Assembly (NCBI RefSeq): GCF_021864535.1 | Contig: NZ_JAKJIC010000004.1 | Location: forward strand, 1-64,000 | Direction: 5' to 3' | Source: Oryzibacter oryziterrae | Lineage (GTDB): Bacteria > Pseudomonadota > Alphaproteobacteria > Rhizobiales > Pleomorphomonadaceae | DNA: 64,000 bases | Part shown: positions 26,599-35,529 of the stretch, one piece after another | Layout: every line of letters begins with the position of its first letter | Numbering within the stretch: the stretch's first letter is position 1 | Notes under the pieces: model-generated | The model's input: the letters and a program-made list of their open reading frames with translations, nothing else | Database searches by the model: none | Told to the model about the DNA's origin: nothing | Program-made: the position numbers and the translations under genes

Positions 26599-27629
26599 CC
26601 ACGACAATGACCGCCATGCTGCGCGAGACGACCGAAGCGCCGGATGTGGTCGCGCGCCTCTTCGCCGAGGAAGCGGCCAACTTCCGCGACCTCGGTCGCC
26701 ACCTGCGCCAGCTGTCCCCCTCACCGCTCGCAACGTGCGCCCGCGGTTCGTCCGATCACGCCGCCGCCTTCTTCAAATATGCGACGGAGATCCTGATCGG
26801 TACGCCGGTCGCCTCCATCGGCCCCTCCATCGCCTCCATCTATGACGCGCCTCTCAAGATGCAGGGCGGCGCGGTGCTGTCGGTGTCCCAGTCGGGCAAG
26901 AGCCCCGATCTCGTGGCCCTGCAGGCCAAGGCGCGCGCTGGCGGCGCCTTCGCCATCGCGCTCGTCAACGTCGAGGACAGCCCGCTTGCCCGTGAGGCCG
27001 ATGCGCTGATCCCGCTGCACGCCGGTCCGGAAACCTCGGTCGCCGCCACCAAGAGCTTCATCGCCTCGGTTGCCGCTGCCGCTCGCATCGTCGCCGAATG
27101 GGCCGCCGACAACGACCTGCTGCGCGCCCTCGAAGCGCTGCCCGACCACCTGGCCATGGCCTTGCGCATGGATTGGTCGCCGGCCGCCCGCGTCTTCACC
27201 CACGCAGACTCCATGTTCGTCGTCGGCCGTGGCACCGGCTTTCCGGTTGCCCAGGAAATCGCGCTGAAGTGCAAGGAAACCTGCGCGCTGCACGCGGAAG
27301 CCTTCTCGGCCGCCGAAGTGATGCACGGGCCGCTGCGCCTGGTGCAGGACCAGTTCCCCGTGCTGGCGCTGGTGCCCGAGGACGCGGCCGCCTCCGCCAA
27401 TATCGCCGGCATCGAGAAGCTGAAGGGCGCCGGCGGCAACATCTTCACGGCAACGGCCCGCAACGGCCTGCCGGGCACCCACCTGCCGACCGTCTCCACC
27501 GGTCACGGCATCACTGATGCCATCGCCATGGCGCTGTCCTTCTATCGCTTCATCGAGGGCATTTCGCTGGCGCGCGGCTTCGATCCGGATCGTCCGGTCA
27601 ATCTCGCCAAGGTGACGGAGACCCGCTGA
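26595..27629 (+). CDS. SIS-domain glucosamine-6-phosphate deaminase (NagB-II type)
   Basis: A 344-residue protein with two SIS domains, the isomerase half of glucosamine-fructose-6-phosphate aminotransferase without the glutaminase half. Signatures are ARGSSDHAAAFFKY, VLSVSQSGKSPD, PETSVAATKSFIAS, GRGTGFPVAQEIALKCKETC and AEVMHGPL. In nag operons lacking classical nagB, such proteins convert glucosamine 6-phosphate to fructose 6-phosphate and ammonia. No classical nagB is present in this operon, which supports the NagB-II role. Coupled by ATGA overlap to the GntR gene. Confidence 0.87.
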   Translation: MTTTMTAMLRETTEAPDVVARLFAEEAANFRDLGRHLRQLSPSPLATCARGSSDHAAAFFKYATEILIGTPVASIGPSIASIYDAPLKMQGGAVLSVSQSGKSPDLVALQAKARAGGAFAIALVNVEDSPLAREADALIPLHAGPETSVAATKSFIASVAAAARIVAEWAADNDLLRALEALPDHLAMALRMDWSPAARVFTHADSMFVVGRGTGFPVAQEIALKCKETCALHAEAFSAAEVMHGPLRLVQDQFPVLALVPEDAAASANIAGIEKLKGAGGNIFTATARNGLPGTHLPTVSTGHGITDAIAMALSFYRFIEGISLARGFDPDRPVNLAKVTETR

Positions 27630-27630
27630 C

Positions 27631-28794
27631 ATGACCCTGACCGCTTTCACCGGCGCCGACCTGTTCGACGGCGACAGGATTGTCTCCGGCAGGACCTTGC
27701 TGGTGGAAGCCGGCCGGGTTGTCGGTCAGTGCGCGCCGTCGGAGATCCCGAGCGCCGCGCAGCGGGTCGACCTTGAGGGCGGCCTCCTCACCGCCGGCTT
27801 CATCGACGCGCAGGTCAACGGCGGTGGCGGCGTTCTCCTCAATGACGACCGCACGCCCGGCGCCATGGGCCGCATTGCCGCCGCGCACCGCCGCTACGGC
27901 ACCACCGGTCTGCTGCCGACGCTGGTGACCGACACCCAGGCGGTCACCGAGCAAGCGCTCGACGCCGCGGTGGCGGCGGCCGGGGTTCAAGCCGGCGTGC
28001 TCGGCGTCCACCTCGAGGGGCCGCATCTGGCTCCGGCGCGCAAGGGCGCTCATCCTGCCCATCTGATGCGTCCGCTCGACGACACCGATGTGGACAGGCT
28101 GATCGCGGCGCGTCCGGCCATCGGCGTCCTGATGGTCACCCTGGCCGTCGAGCAGGCGCCGCCGCGCCTCATCCGCCGGCTGGCGGACGCCGGCGTCATC
28201 GTCTCGCTCGGTCACACGGACGCGGCCTATGACGCGGCCATGGCTGCCATCGATGCCGGCGCGCGTGGCATCACCCATCTCTTCAACGCCATGAGCCCGC
28301 TCGGCCATCGCGCGCCGGGCATGGTCGGCGCTGCCCTCAACAGCGGGTCGGTCTGGTGTGGCATGATCACCGACGGCCATCACGTGCATCCCGCCTGTCT
28401 CGATCTCGCCTTGCGCGCCAAGCAGGGGCCGGGCAAGTGCTTCATCGTCACCGACGCCATGCCGACCGTTGGCGTTGACGCCACGAGCTTCTCGCTGGGG
28501 GGGCGGCTCGCGACGCGCGCCGACGGGCGACTGACCTTTGACGACGGCACCTTGGCCGGCGCCGACATCGACATGGCCGCAAGCCTGCGCTTTGCCGTCG
28601 AGCATCTGCAGTTGAGCCGCGAAGAAGCCCTGCGCATGACCACGCTCTATCCGGCCCGGTTCCTGCGGATCGACGCGACGCGCGGCAGCCTGCAGCCCGG
28701 GCGCATTGCCGACATGCTGCTGCTCGACGACGGCCTCAGGCCGCGCCGTGTCTGGCTGGACGGTGTCGAATGCTCTGACGCGCCGATCGGCTGA
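27631..28794 (+). CDS. nagA: N-acetylglucosamine-6-phosphate deacetylase
   Basis: Removes the acetyl group from GlcNAc 6-phosphate. The 387-residue amidohydrolase shows PGFID-like AGFIDAQVNGGGG, GVHLEGPHL with a metal ligand, SLGHTDA, HLFNAMSPLGHR, and the catalytic Asp in VTDAMPTVG. It starts one base after the deaminase stop. With the kinase and SIS deaminase it would turn GlcNAc into fructose 6-phosphate. Its stop codon and that of irr interlock as TGATCA (28792-28797), with no spacer between the convergent genes. Confidence 0.94.
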   Translation: MTLTAFTGADLFDGDRIVSGRTLLVEAGRVVGQCAPSEIPSAAQRVDLEGGLLTAGFIDAQVNGGGGVLLNDDRTPGAMGRIAAAHRRYGTTGLLPTLVTDTQAVTEQALDAAVAAAGVQAGVLGVHLEGPHLAPARKGAHPAHLMRPLDDTDVDRLIAARPAIGVLMVTLAVEQAPPRLIRRLADAGVIVSLGHTDAAYDAAMAAIDAGARGITHLFNAMSPLGHRAPGMVGAALNSGSVWCGMITDGHHVHPACLDLALRAKQGPGKCFIVTDAMPTVGVDATSFSLGGRLATRADGRLTFDDGTLAGADIDMAASLRFAVEHLQLSREEALRMTTLYPARFLRIDATRGSLQPGRIADMLLLDDGLRPRRVWLDGVECSDAPIG

Positions 28795-29301
28795 TCAGTT
28801 GCGCCCCGCCTTGGGGCGCAGCCGGACCACCACGTCGACGCGGACGATCTCCATGCCCTCGGGGGCTTCCGGCAGCATGCCCACATCCAGGCCCTTGCCG
28901 GGAATGTCGAAGATGCGGCTCTCGCCTTCCACATAGAAATGGTGGTGGTCGTCCACATTGGTGTCGAAATAGGTGCGTGTGCCCTCGACCGCCACTTCCC
29001 TGAGCAGACCGGCCTCGGTGAATTGGTGCAGCGTGTTGTAGACGGTGGCAAGCGACACCGGCACGCGGGCAATCACCGCCTCGGCGTGCAGTTCTTCCGC
29101 GCTCACATGCCGGTGGCCACGGGAATAGAGAATGTCGGCAAGGGCGACGCGCTGGCGGGTCGGCCTCAGGCCGGCGTCGCGCAGGCGCGATCGCGGGCTG
29201 ATCTGAAAGGCGGCAGACACGCGCCGATCCTGCGCGTTCACTTCGGTCTCGGGATCGTCGAGGCTGCGGGTCTGTCGTTCAGTCGGCAAAATACGTTCCA
29301 T
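28795..29301 (-). CDS. irr: Iron response regulator, Fur family
   Basis: Irr is the haem-responsive Fur-family regulator of rhizobia and relatives that represses haem synthesis and controls iron genes under low iron. The 168-residue protein has the Fur helix-turn-helix GLRPTRQRVALADIL, SLATVYNTLHQFTEAGL, and the Irr-typical histidine run DDHHHFYVEGE. I chose the ATG at 29301 (MERILPTERQT); a TTG at 29349 would add 16 residues. It is divergent from fabA, a gene order conserved in Hyphomicrobiales. Confidence 0.9.
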   Translation of the reverse strand: MERILPTERQTRSLDDPETEVNAQDRRVSAAFQISPRSRLRDAGLRPTRQRVALADILYSRGHRHVSAEELHAEAVIARVPVSLATVYNTLHQFTEAGLLREVAVEGTRTYFDTNVDDHHHFYVEGESRIFDIPGKGLDVGMLPEAPEGMEIVRVDVVVRLRPKAGRN

Positions 29302-29738
29302 TTCTCTGATCCGGTCTGCCGGCCCAATTGTCCGCGACAGGACAAGCAATCCGGATTTCCAATCTCAAATAATATGCAATTCGAAGGCCAAGCGCAAGAC
29401 AACGAAAAAAGGCCGGTGATGCGCACTTGGCGAGGCTTTCGATGGGCTGTGACCTGTGTTAGAGATCGCCCACTTTACCGTGCGGGGCGCAGAGCCTCTG
29501 CAGGCCGGACTTCGCATGAAGACCGGCGTCAGAGGCCGTTGATGCCACGGAAATCCTGAGGCGGCCGGCAACCCACGTTCCGGCGGCCGTTTCGGTGCAG
29601 GCTCCTTGAAGCCGTTGGCGCTGGCAGGATTTTCGGGAGTGTCAGGCGCTCGCCGGGTATTATGAGACAGGATTGCAACGGGCCATACGAAAATGTCGGC
29701 CCGGGTCAGAAAAACGACAAGCGAGGCGATAAAAGAGC
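29302..29738. other. Divergent irr/fabA region with a long RNA hairpin
   Basis: This 437-base gap holds the promoters of irr and fabA. Its main visible feature is an extended stem-loop at 29494-29536: GCCTCTG pairs with CAGAGGC, inside it GCCGG with CCGGC and CTTC with GAAG around a GCAT loop. A second GC-rich inverted repeat (CGGCCGG...CCGGCGGCC) follows at about 29563-29590. I see no good coding frame and no clear Irr box. Confidence 0.6.
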
Positions 29739-30245
29739 ATGAGCGGGCGAAGGAACAGTTTCGACTACGAAGACCTGTTGGCTTGCGGACGCGGCGAGAT
29801 GTTTGGTCCCGGCAACGCCCAACTTCCCATGCCCCCCATGCTGATGTTCGATCGCATCTCCGAGATCTTCGAAGACGGCGGCGAGCATGGCAAGGGCTAC
29901 ATCCGCGCCACGCTGGAGATTCGGCCGGACCTCTGGTTCTTCCCCTGCCATTTCAAGGGCGATCCGGTGATGCCGGGCTGCCTCGGCCTCGACGCCCTCT
30001 GGCAGATGACCGGCTTCTTCCTCGGCTGGCTCGGCGAGCCGGGCCGCGGGCGCGCCATCTCCACCGGTGAGGTGAAGTTCACCGGCCAGATCGTGCCGAC
30101 CACCAAGCAGGTTGAGTTCGGCGTCGATTTCAAGCGCGTCATGCGCGGCCGCCTGGTGCTCGGCATTGCCGACGGCTGGGTGAAGGCCGACGGCGAGGTG
30201 GTCTTCAAGGCCACTGATCTCAAGGTCGGCCTGTTCAAGGCCTGA
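29739..30245 (+). CDS. fabA: 3-hydroxydecanoyl-ACP dehydratase/isomerase
   Basis: Dehydrates 3-hydroxydecanoyl-ACP and isomerises the product to the cis-3 form, the branch point for anaerobic-type unsaturated fatty acids. The 168-residue protein has the active-site His in [15 protein letters not shown] and the Asp in CLGLDALWQ. Length and motifs fit FabA rather than FabZ. It heads fabA-fabB-fabI, a complete unsaturated-fatty-acid cassette next to irr. Confidence 0.95.
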   Translation: MSGRRNSFDYEDLLACGRGEMFGPGNAQLPMPPMLMFDRISEIFEDGGEHGKGYIRATLEIRPDLWFFPCHFKGDPVMPGCLGLDALWQMTGFFLGWLGEPGRGRAISTGEVKFTGQIVPTTKQVEFGVDFKRVMRGRLVLGIADGWVKADGEVVFKATDLKVGLFKA

Positions 30246-30258
30246 TCGGCATTTCGGG

Positions 30259-30295
30259 CCTGTGCGCCACCGGACTTGAAGGCCGGGCGCACAGG
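30259..30295. other. Hairpin between fabA and fabB
   Basis: CCTGTGCGCC (30259-30268) and GGCGCACAGG (30286-30295) form a perfect ten-base stem, and the loop contains its own CCGG pair. There is no T-run, so a role in mRNA stability or attenuation inside the operon is more likely than full termination. Confidence 0.45.
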
Positions 30296-30370
30296 GCCAT
30301 ATGGACTTAAGCTGGCCGGGCGACCTCGTGAGGGCACCCATTCGGCCACCACAGATCAAGGAATATTGTC

Positions 30371-31594
30371 ATGAGGCGCGTCGTCGTCACCGGTATGGGC
30401 ATTGTGTCCTCGATCGGCAACAACACGCAGGAAGTCCTGTCGTCGTTGCACGAGGCCAGGTCGGGCATCACCCATGCGCCGTCCTTCGCCGAACTCGGCT
30501 TCCGTTGCCAGGTGTACGGCGCGCCGACACTTGACCCGGCCGCCGTCGTCGATCGGCGCGCCATGCGTTTCCATGGCGGCGGTACCGCCTGGAACCACGT
30601 GGCCATGGAGCAGGCCATCGCCGACTCCGGTCTCGAGGAAGGCGACATCGTCAACGAGCGCACCGGCATCATCATGGGCTCGGGCGGTCCGTCCACCCGC
30701 ACCATCGTCGAAGCGGCCGACATCACCCGCACCAAGGGGCCCAAGCGCGTCGGCCCCTTCGCCGTGCCCAAGGCCATGAGCTCCACCGCCTCGGCGACGC
30801 TGGCCACCTGGTTCAAGATCAAGGGCGTCAACTATTCGATCTCCTCGGCCTGTGCCACCTCCAACCACTGCATCGGCAATGCCTACGAGCTGATCCAGTG
30901 GGGCAAGCAGGACGTGATGTTCGCCGGCGGATCGGAAGAGCTCGACTGGACGCTCAGCGTGCTGTTCGACGCCATGGGCGCCATGAGCTCGAAGTATAAC
31001 GACACTCCGTCCACCGCCTCGCGCGCCTATGACAAGAACCGCGACGGCTTCGTCATCGCCGGCGGCGCCGGCGTGCTGGTGCTGGAAGAGCTCGAACATG
31101 CCAAGGCGCGCGGCGCCCGCATCTACGGCGAGATCGTCGGCTATGGCGCGACGTCTGACGGCTACGACATGGTCGCCCCCTCGGGCGAAGGCGCGGTGCG
31201 CTGCATGCGTCAGGCCCTGTCGACCGTCAAGGAAAAGATCGACTACATCAACCCGCACGCCACCTCGACGCCGGCTGGCGACGCCCCGGAAATCGAGGCG
31301 ATCCGCACCGTGTTCGGCGGTGCCGACAAGTGCCCGCCGATCGCGGCCACCAAGTCGCTCACCGGCCATTCGCTCGGCGCGACCGGCGTGCAGGAAGCCA
31401 TCTACTCGCTGTTGATGATGAACAACCGCTTCATCTGCAAGAGCGCCCATATCGATGAGATCGATCCGGCCTTCGCCGACATGCCGATCCTGCGCGAGCG
31501 CGTCGACAACGCCAAGATCGACACCGTGCTGTCCAACAGCTTCGGTTTCGGTGGCACCAACGCCACGCTGGTTCTGCAGCGCTACGTCGCCTGA
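30371..31594 (+). CDS. fabB: 3-oxoacyl-ACP synthase I
   Basis: Elongates fatty acids, including the cis-3-decenoyl-ACP made by FabA. The 407-residue ketosynthase has the catalytic triad: Cys in [10 protein letters not shown], His in [11 protein letters not shown] and His in [12 protein letters not shown]. The context with fabA supports KAS I rather than KAS II. The start at 30371 has AAGGA upstream. Confidence 0.94.
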   Translation: MRRVVVTGMGIVSSIGNNTQEVLSSLHEARSGITHAPSFAELGFRCQVYGAPTLDPAAVVDRRAMRFHGGGTAWNHVAMEQAIADSGLEEGDIVNERTGIIMGSGGPSTRTIVEAADITRTKGPKRVGPFAVPKAMSSTASATLATWFKIKGVNYSISSACATSNHCIGNAYELIQWGKQDVMFAGGSEELDWTLSVLFDAMGAMSSKYNDTPSTASRAYDKNRDGFVIAGGAGVLVLEELEHAKARGARIYGEIVGYGATSDGYDMVAPSGEGAVRCMRQALSTVKEKIDYINPHATSTPAGDAPEIEAIRTVFGGADKCPPIAATKSLTGHSLGATGVQEAIYSLLMMNNRFICKSAHIDEIDPAFADMPILRERVDNAKIDTVLSNSFGFGGTNATLVLQRYVA

Positions 31595-31609
31595 TGACGA
31601 TGTTTCACG

Positions 31610-31650
31610 GCCGCCGCGGTGCCATGAGCGCCCGGCGGCTGACCTTTTTT
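31610..31650 (+). terminator. Terminator-like hairpin before fabI
   Basis: GCCGCCG (31610-31616) pairs with CGGCGGC (31633-31639), followed by TGACCTTTTTT. It is intrinsic-terminator-like but lies within the operon, 20 bases upstream of fabI, so it may set fabI below fabA-fabB. Confidence 0.6.
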
Positions 31651-31670
31651 CTGTTTCAAGGTTGGACGAG

Positions 31671-32504
31671 ATGACTGGATTGATGGCCGGCAAGCGCGGC
31701 TTGATCATGGGTGTTGCCAACAATCACTCCATCGCCTGGGGCATCGCCAAGGCCCTGTCATCGCAGGGTGCCGAACTTGCCTTCACCTATCAGGGCGATG
31801 CCTTCGGCAAGCGCGTGAAGCCGCTGGCCGAGGAAGTGGGTTCCAAGTTCCTGATCCCCTGCGACGTCGAGGACATCGCCTCTGTCGACGCCGTCTTCGA
31901 GACGCTGAAGGCCGAATGGGGCAGCATCGATTTCCTCGTGCATTCGATCGGGTTCTCCGACAAGAACGAGCTGAAGGGGCGCTACGCCGACACCACGCGC
32001 GAGAATTTCTCGCGCACCATGGTGATCTCGGTCTTCTCCTTCACCGAGATCGCCAAGCGCGCTGCGGCCCTGATGCCGAACGGCGGCTCGATCCTGACGC
32101 TGACCTACGGCGGCTCCACCCGCGTCATGCCCAATTACAACGTCATGGGTGTGGCCAAGGCCGCGCTTGAGAGCTCGGTGCGCTATCTGGCTGCCGACTT
32201 CGGCGAGGATCAGGTGCGCGTCAACGCCATCTCGGCCGGCCCCGTGCGGACGCTGGCCGGTGCCGGCGTCACCGACGCGCGGCTCATGTATAACTTCCAG
32301 AAGAAGAATGCGCCGCTGAAGCGCACCGTCACCATCGATGAGGTCGGCGGTTCGGCGCTCTACCTGCTGTCCGATCTGTCCACCGGTGTCACCGGCGAGA
32401 TCCACTTCGTCGATTCGGGCTACTCGATCATGTCCATGCCGCGCATCGACGAGCTCAAGGAGCAGGATCGCCGCGAAGCCGCCGAGGGTGTCGTCAGCGA
32501 GTGA
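31671..32504 (+). CDS. fabI: Enoyl-ACP reductase (NADH)
   Basis: Carries out the last reduction of each fatty-acid elongation round. The 277-residue short-chain-dehydrogenase-type protein has GKRGLIMGVANNHSIAWGIA, the VHSIGF strand, and the active-site Tyr and Lys in YNVMGVAK (Tyr-X6-Lys), the FabI signature. The ATG at 31671 gives MTGLMAGKRG, as in rhizobial FabI; the ATG at 31683 is an alternative. A clear terminator follows. Confidence 0.94.
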   Translation: MTGLMAGKRGLIMGVANNHSIAWGIAKALSSQGAELAFTYQGDAFGKRVKPLAEEVGSKFLIPCDVEDIASVDAVFETLKAEWGSIDFLVHSIGFSDKNELKGRYADTTRENFSRTMVISVFSFTEIAKRAAALMPNGGSILTLTYGGSTRVMPNYNVMGVAKAALESSVRYLAADFGEDQVRVNAISAGPVRTLAGAGVTDARLMYNFQKKNAPLKRTVTIDEVGGSALYLLSDLSTGVTGEIHFVDSGYSIMSMPRIDELKEQDRREAAEGVVSE

Positions 32505-32531
32505 TCGGCTTCAAGGGCTGAAAGTTGCTGG

Positions 32532-32561
32532 AAGGGCCGGTCCGATGGATCGGCCCTTTTT
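32532..32561 (+). terminator. Rho-independent terminator after fabI
   Basis: AAGGGCCG (32532-32539) pairs with CGGCCCTT (32551-32558), the stem continues inside as TCC/GGA, and TTTTT follows. It ends the fabA-fabB-fabI unit just before the convergent membrane-protein gene. Confidence 0.85.
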
Positions 32562-32568
32562 CATGCCG

Positions 32569-33570
32569 TCAATCGTCGGACGGGTCGTCGGCGGCCGGAT
32601 TGCTGTCATCGCCCGCCCCCTGGCAGGTGGAGGCGGCCGTAGCGATCAGCGGCCCGAAGCTGGCATTGGGGCCGCGCGATTTCCAGATCTCGGTGCCATC
32701 GAGCGAGCTGGCGACGCAGCCGCAGAAGGCGGTGCAATAGCCCTCACCGGCGCCGAAGTTGCCGCATTCGGCCTTGCAGTCGTTGATGAAGGTGACACGC
32801 TCCACCACCGGATCGACAGGAAGGATCGCCGCCAGGCCCTCGGCGATGCCGAAGAGCACCGGCTGGTGCACCAGATAGAAGACCAGGCTCCAGCGGCCGA
32901 GCGTCGCCAGGAACCCGAGCGGCTTGCTCTTGGGCAATCCCTGCGGCAGGCGGATGCTGCCGTTGACGATCCAGCGACCGATGGCCATGCCCGCAAGCAT
33001 CGGCCCGATCCAAGGAAAGAAGGGCACGAAGTCGTTGGACACCGGAACCGTGTCCGACAGACCTATGACCGCATAGGGCAGGGGATCGAGGGCCGGATTG
33101 AAATAATAGACCGGCAGGGCCATGGCCCCGGCCGCAAGAGCCAGGAGCAGGATCGGCGGCAGGCGCAGGACCAGCAGTCCGGCGATGCTGCCGGCCACCA
33201 TCATGTGCAGGATGCCGAAGAAGATCCAGGCATCCGGAAACATGTACCACGAGGCCAGCGACACCAGCACCGCACCGGCGGCGATGCGGAGCACCCGCCC
33301 GGTGAAGCGGGTGATGTCGATCCCGTCGCGGTGCGCCAGTACCAGTGAAATGCCGGCCAGCATCAGGAAGGTCCCGGCGATCCCCTTGGCAAAGTCGCGC
33401 CACAGCGGATCGGAGGCAACGCCCCATTTCACCAGATGAACGTTGGCGAGATCCCAGGAGAAATGGTAGACCGCCATGGCGATCAGCGCGAGGCCGCGCA
33501 AGAGGTCAATCGCAGCAATGCGACCGGCTCGCGGCTGGGCATCGGCCCTTGGGAAGGTCGAATCAGTCAT
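32569..33570 (-). CDS. DUF1624-type integral membrane protein, acetyltransferase-like
   Basis: A 333-residue membrane protein. IAAIDLLRGLALIAMAVYH near the N-terminus is the conserved start of the DUF1624/heparan-alpha-glucosaminide N-acetyltransferase catalytic family, followed by about seven hydrophobic helices up to residue 250. After the last helix comes a roughly 75-residue soluble tail with six cysteines (CKAEC, CTAFCGC and a late C) and an acidic C-terminus. The family may acylate surface sugars; no substrate can be given. It is convergent with fabI and divergent from the hydrolase-like gene. Confidence 0.75.
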   Translation of the reverse strand: MTDSTFPRADAQPRAGRIAAIDLLRGLALIAMAVYHFSWDLANVHLVKWGVASDPLWRDFAKGIAGTFLMLAGISLVLAHRDGIDITRFTGRVLRIAAGAVLVSLASWYMFPDAWIFFGILHMMVAGSIAGLLVLRLPPILLLALAAGAMALPVYYFNPALDPLPYAVIGLSDTVPVSNDFVPFFPWIGPMLAGMAIGRWIVNGSIRLPQGLPKSKPLGFLATLGRWSLVFYLVHQPVLFGIAEGLAAILPVDPVVERVTFINDCKAECGNFGAGEGYCTAFCGCVASSLDGTEIWKSRGPNASFGPLIATAASTCQGAGDDSNPAADDPSDD

Positions 33571-33617
33571 GGTGCCTCCTCAGACGGTTTGCGCGAGAAG
33601 GCGGGGAGACGCAACAG

Positions 33618-34694
33618 GTGCAAACGGTCGCGGACGCAGGGCAAGTGCTTTTTGACGAGGGAAGTGGCAGCCTGCGGATGCGCCTCAAGGCCGGACGCGG
33701 CAGTGCGCGACTTGTGGTCGTCTTCAGCCAGGTGCGCGTGCCCGACGGCAAGTTCGGGCTGGAGCGTCTGTTTGCCCGCACCACCCACGCCTGCCTCTTC
33801 CTCAATCAGCCGGACAACGCCTGGTATCGCGGTGCAGACGCGGCCATCGACGCAGCGATCGCCCGGGCGCAAGCCATGACCGGCGCCGAGGACCTGATCT
33901 TCTACGGCAGCTCCATGGGCGGATTTGCGGCGTTGGCCGCGGCGGCCCGCTGGCCGCAGGCGCGCGTCTTCGCCTTTTCACCGGATTTCCGCATCGGCGA
34001 GCCGGCCAGCCAGTCAGCCGCTGCCGGGCTCACGGCGGATGCGGCTGAACCGGATATCGCGGCCTTGGTGAGTGCTGTCCGTGACGGCCGCATCGAGATC
34101 GTCACGGGCCTCTTCGACGCCTATGACGCCGGCGTTGCTGCACGGCTCGCGGCCGCAGCGCTGCCGGCGACGGTGCGCCTGACGACGCTTGCCTCAAGCC
34201 ACGAACTGCACGATCACCTCTACAGCCTCAACATCATCCGCAAGGTGATCGCCACCTTTGCGCGGGATGTGCGGGAGGAATGCGCGGCCCGCAGTCTTGT
34301 GGTGGATGTCGCCGATTGGGACGGCTACCGGGCCTTTGCAGCCGCAAGCCTTGCTTTTGCTCAGGGCAATGCTGTGGATCTGGGCGGTCTTGCCGCCATG
34401 CCGCCGGCCTGCAATCCCGGCGTCGAACTCCTGCGTGCCGCGGTGCTCGAACACCAGGGACACAGGGGCGCGGCGCTCGAGTGCCTCGAGGCTCTGGAGC
34501 GGACCATACGGGCCGACGAGACCCTGTCGGGACTCACCAAGCGCTATCTCAAGGAAGTTCCCCGTCGCCGCATCCTGCTGCTGACGGAGCTAGGTCGGAC
34601 GGAAGACGCCGCCGTGGTGGCACGGCAGGCTCTCAGCCTTCATCCGGCGGACGGGGACTTCGCCCGCATCGCCGGAGCTGTCGCGGATCAGTGA
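33618..34694 (+). CDS. Alpha/beta-hydrolase-like protein with TPR-like C-terminus
   Basis: A 358-residue protein that begins at a GTG (33618) preceded by GGGGAG; no ATG is available before the conserved region. Residues 20-220 look like an alpha/beta hydrolase: LVVVFSQVRVPDG, and the nucleophile elbow YGSSMGGFAAL with Ser. A later ASSHELHDH supplies a possible catalytic His. Residues about 265-358 are helical and repeat-like (ALECLEALERTIRADE, LLTELGRTEDAAVVARQAL), resembling TPR. Similar two-part proteins occur beside capsule or glycan genes in some bacteria, but I do not recognise a function here. Confidence 0.65.
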   Translation: MQTVADAGQVLFDEGSGSLRMRLKAGRGSARLVVVFSQVRVPDGKFGLERLFARTTHACLFLNQPDNAWYRGADAAIDAAIARAQAMTGAEDLIFYGSSMGGFAALAAAARWPQARVFAFSPDFRIGEPASQSAAAGLTADAAEPDIAALVSAVRDGRIEIVTGLFDAYDAGVAARLAAAALPATVRLTTLASSHELHDHLYSLNIIRKVIATFARDVREECAARSLVVDVADWDGYRAFAAASLAFAQGNAVDLGGLAAMPPACNPGVELLRAAVLEHQGHRGAALECLEALERTIRADETLSGLTKRYLKEVPRRRILLLTELGRTEDAAVVARQALSLHPADGDFARIAGAVADQ

Positions 34695-34960
34695 ACCGAC
34701 ACGGTCACCAGTTCGGCCTCGACGGCATTGGCCAGCGCCGCCTCGCGGCTGTCGGTCAGCATGATGGGACGACCGTCGGCCGAATGCAGCGACCACAGCG
34801 TCAGACCGGGCGCCAGGTCCAGATAACCGGGATAGGCGGCCAGGACTTCGTCGGACCGCACGGTCTTGAGATAGGCAACTTCGCCGCCGCCGAGCTGCAG
34901 GAAGGCCGCATCGGGCATGACCTTGCCGTCGGAGCAGGTGACATTGTAATCGGTAAGCAT
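34688..34960 (-). CDS. DUF1150 family protein
   Basis: A 90-residue protein of unknown function. It has the DUF1150 pattern: LQLGGGEVAYLKTVRSDEV in the middle, then SLHSADGRPIMLTDSREAAL and the terminal VTVSVH. The start at 34960 has GGAGA upstream; it overlaps the convergent hydrolase gene by seven bases. It follows the Hsp20 gene on the same strand, an arrangement common in alphaproteobacteria, which hints at a stress-related role. Confidence 0.85.
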   Translation of the reverse strand: MLTDYNVTCSDGKVMPDAAFLQLGGGEVAYLKTVRSDEVLAAYPGYLDLAPGLTLWSLHSADGRPIMLTDSREAALANAVEAELVTVSVH

Positions 34961-35100
34961 GACGCATCTCCTCTCCTCACGTGTCCCGACAGGGCGGGCA
35001 CAGAGGACAGTCACCCTTCGGTGCCAGACCGGCAGACCAAACGGCGAAGTCAAACAGTATCAGGAATTCCCTACCGGGGTGTTTATGCCGACCGGCAGCT

Positions 35101-35529
35101 TTAGCCGAGCCCGTTGATCTCGATCTTTCGGATCACGCGCTCAAGCGGCGGTCGCACCAGATCGATGGACAGCAGGCCGTCCTTGAGATCGGCGCCGAGG
35201 ATCTCGATGCCCTCGGCCAGCACGAAGCTGCGCTGGAACTGCCGCGCGGCAATGCCCCGATGCAGATATTGCCGGCTCTTGTCGTCGATCTGTCGGCCGC
35301 GGATCACGAGCTGGTTTTCCTCGACGGAAACGTCCAGCTGATCGCGCGTGAAGCCAGCCACCGCAAGCGTGATGCGGATGACATCGCCGTTGGGCTCGTC
35401 GCGCTCGATGCGCTCGATATTATAGGGGGGGTAGCCGTCGCTGGCGGCCTTGGTGACGCGGTCGATAGCCCGCTCGATCTCGTCGAACCCCAGGAGGAAG
35501 GGGCTCGAAAATCCTGCCATGCGTGTCAT
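35101..35529 (-). CDS. Small heat-shock protein, Hsp20 family
   Basis: A 142-residue alpha-crystallin-type chaperone that holds unfolding proteins. It starts MTRMAGFSSPFLLGFDEIE and has PPYNIERI, the crystallin strands IRITLAVAGFTRDQLDVSV and QLVIRGRQ, and LKDGLLSIDLVRP near the end (the GxLxI-like motif). This is the IbpA/HspD class of rhizobia. DUF1150 lies 140 bases downstream on the same strand. No clear ROSE-type thermosensor could be picked out upstream by eye. Confidence 0.9.
   Translation of the reverse strand: MTRMAGFSSPFLLGFDEIERAIDRVTKAASDGYPPYNIERIERDEPNGDVIRITLAVAGFTRDQLDVSVEENQLVIRGRQIDDKSRQYLHRGIAARQFQRSFVLAEGIEILGADLKDGLLSIDLVRPPLERVIRKIEINGLG

Noticed and set aside
29302-29738. 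Irr box (ICE motif) in the irr-fabA gap
   Set aside because: I looked for TTTAGAA-N3-TTCTAAA-like symmetry and found only AT-rich sequence at 29360-29400 with no clear match.
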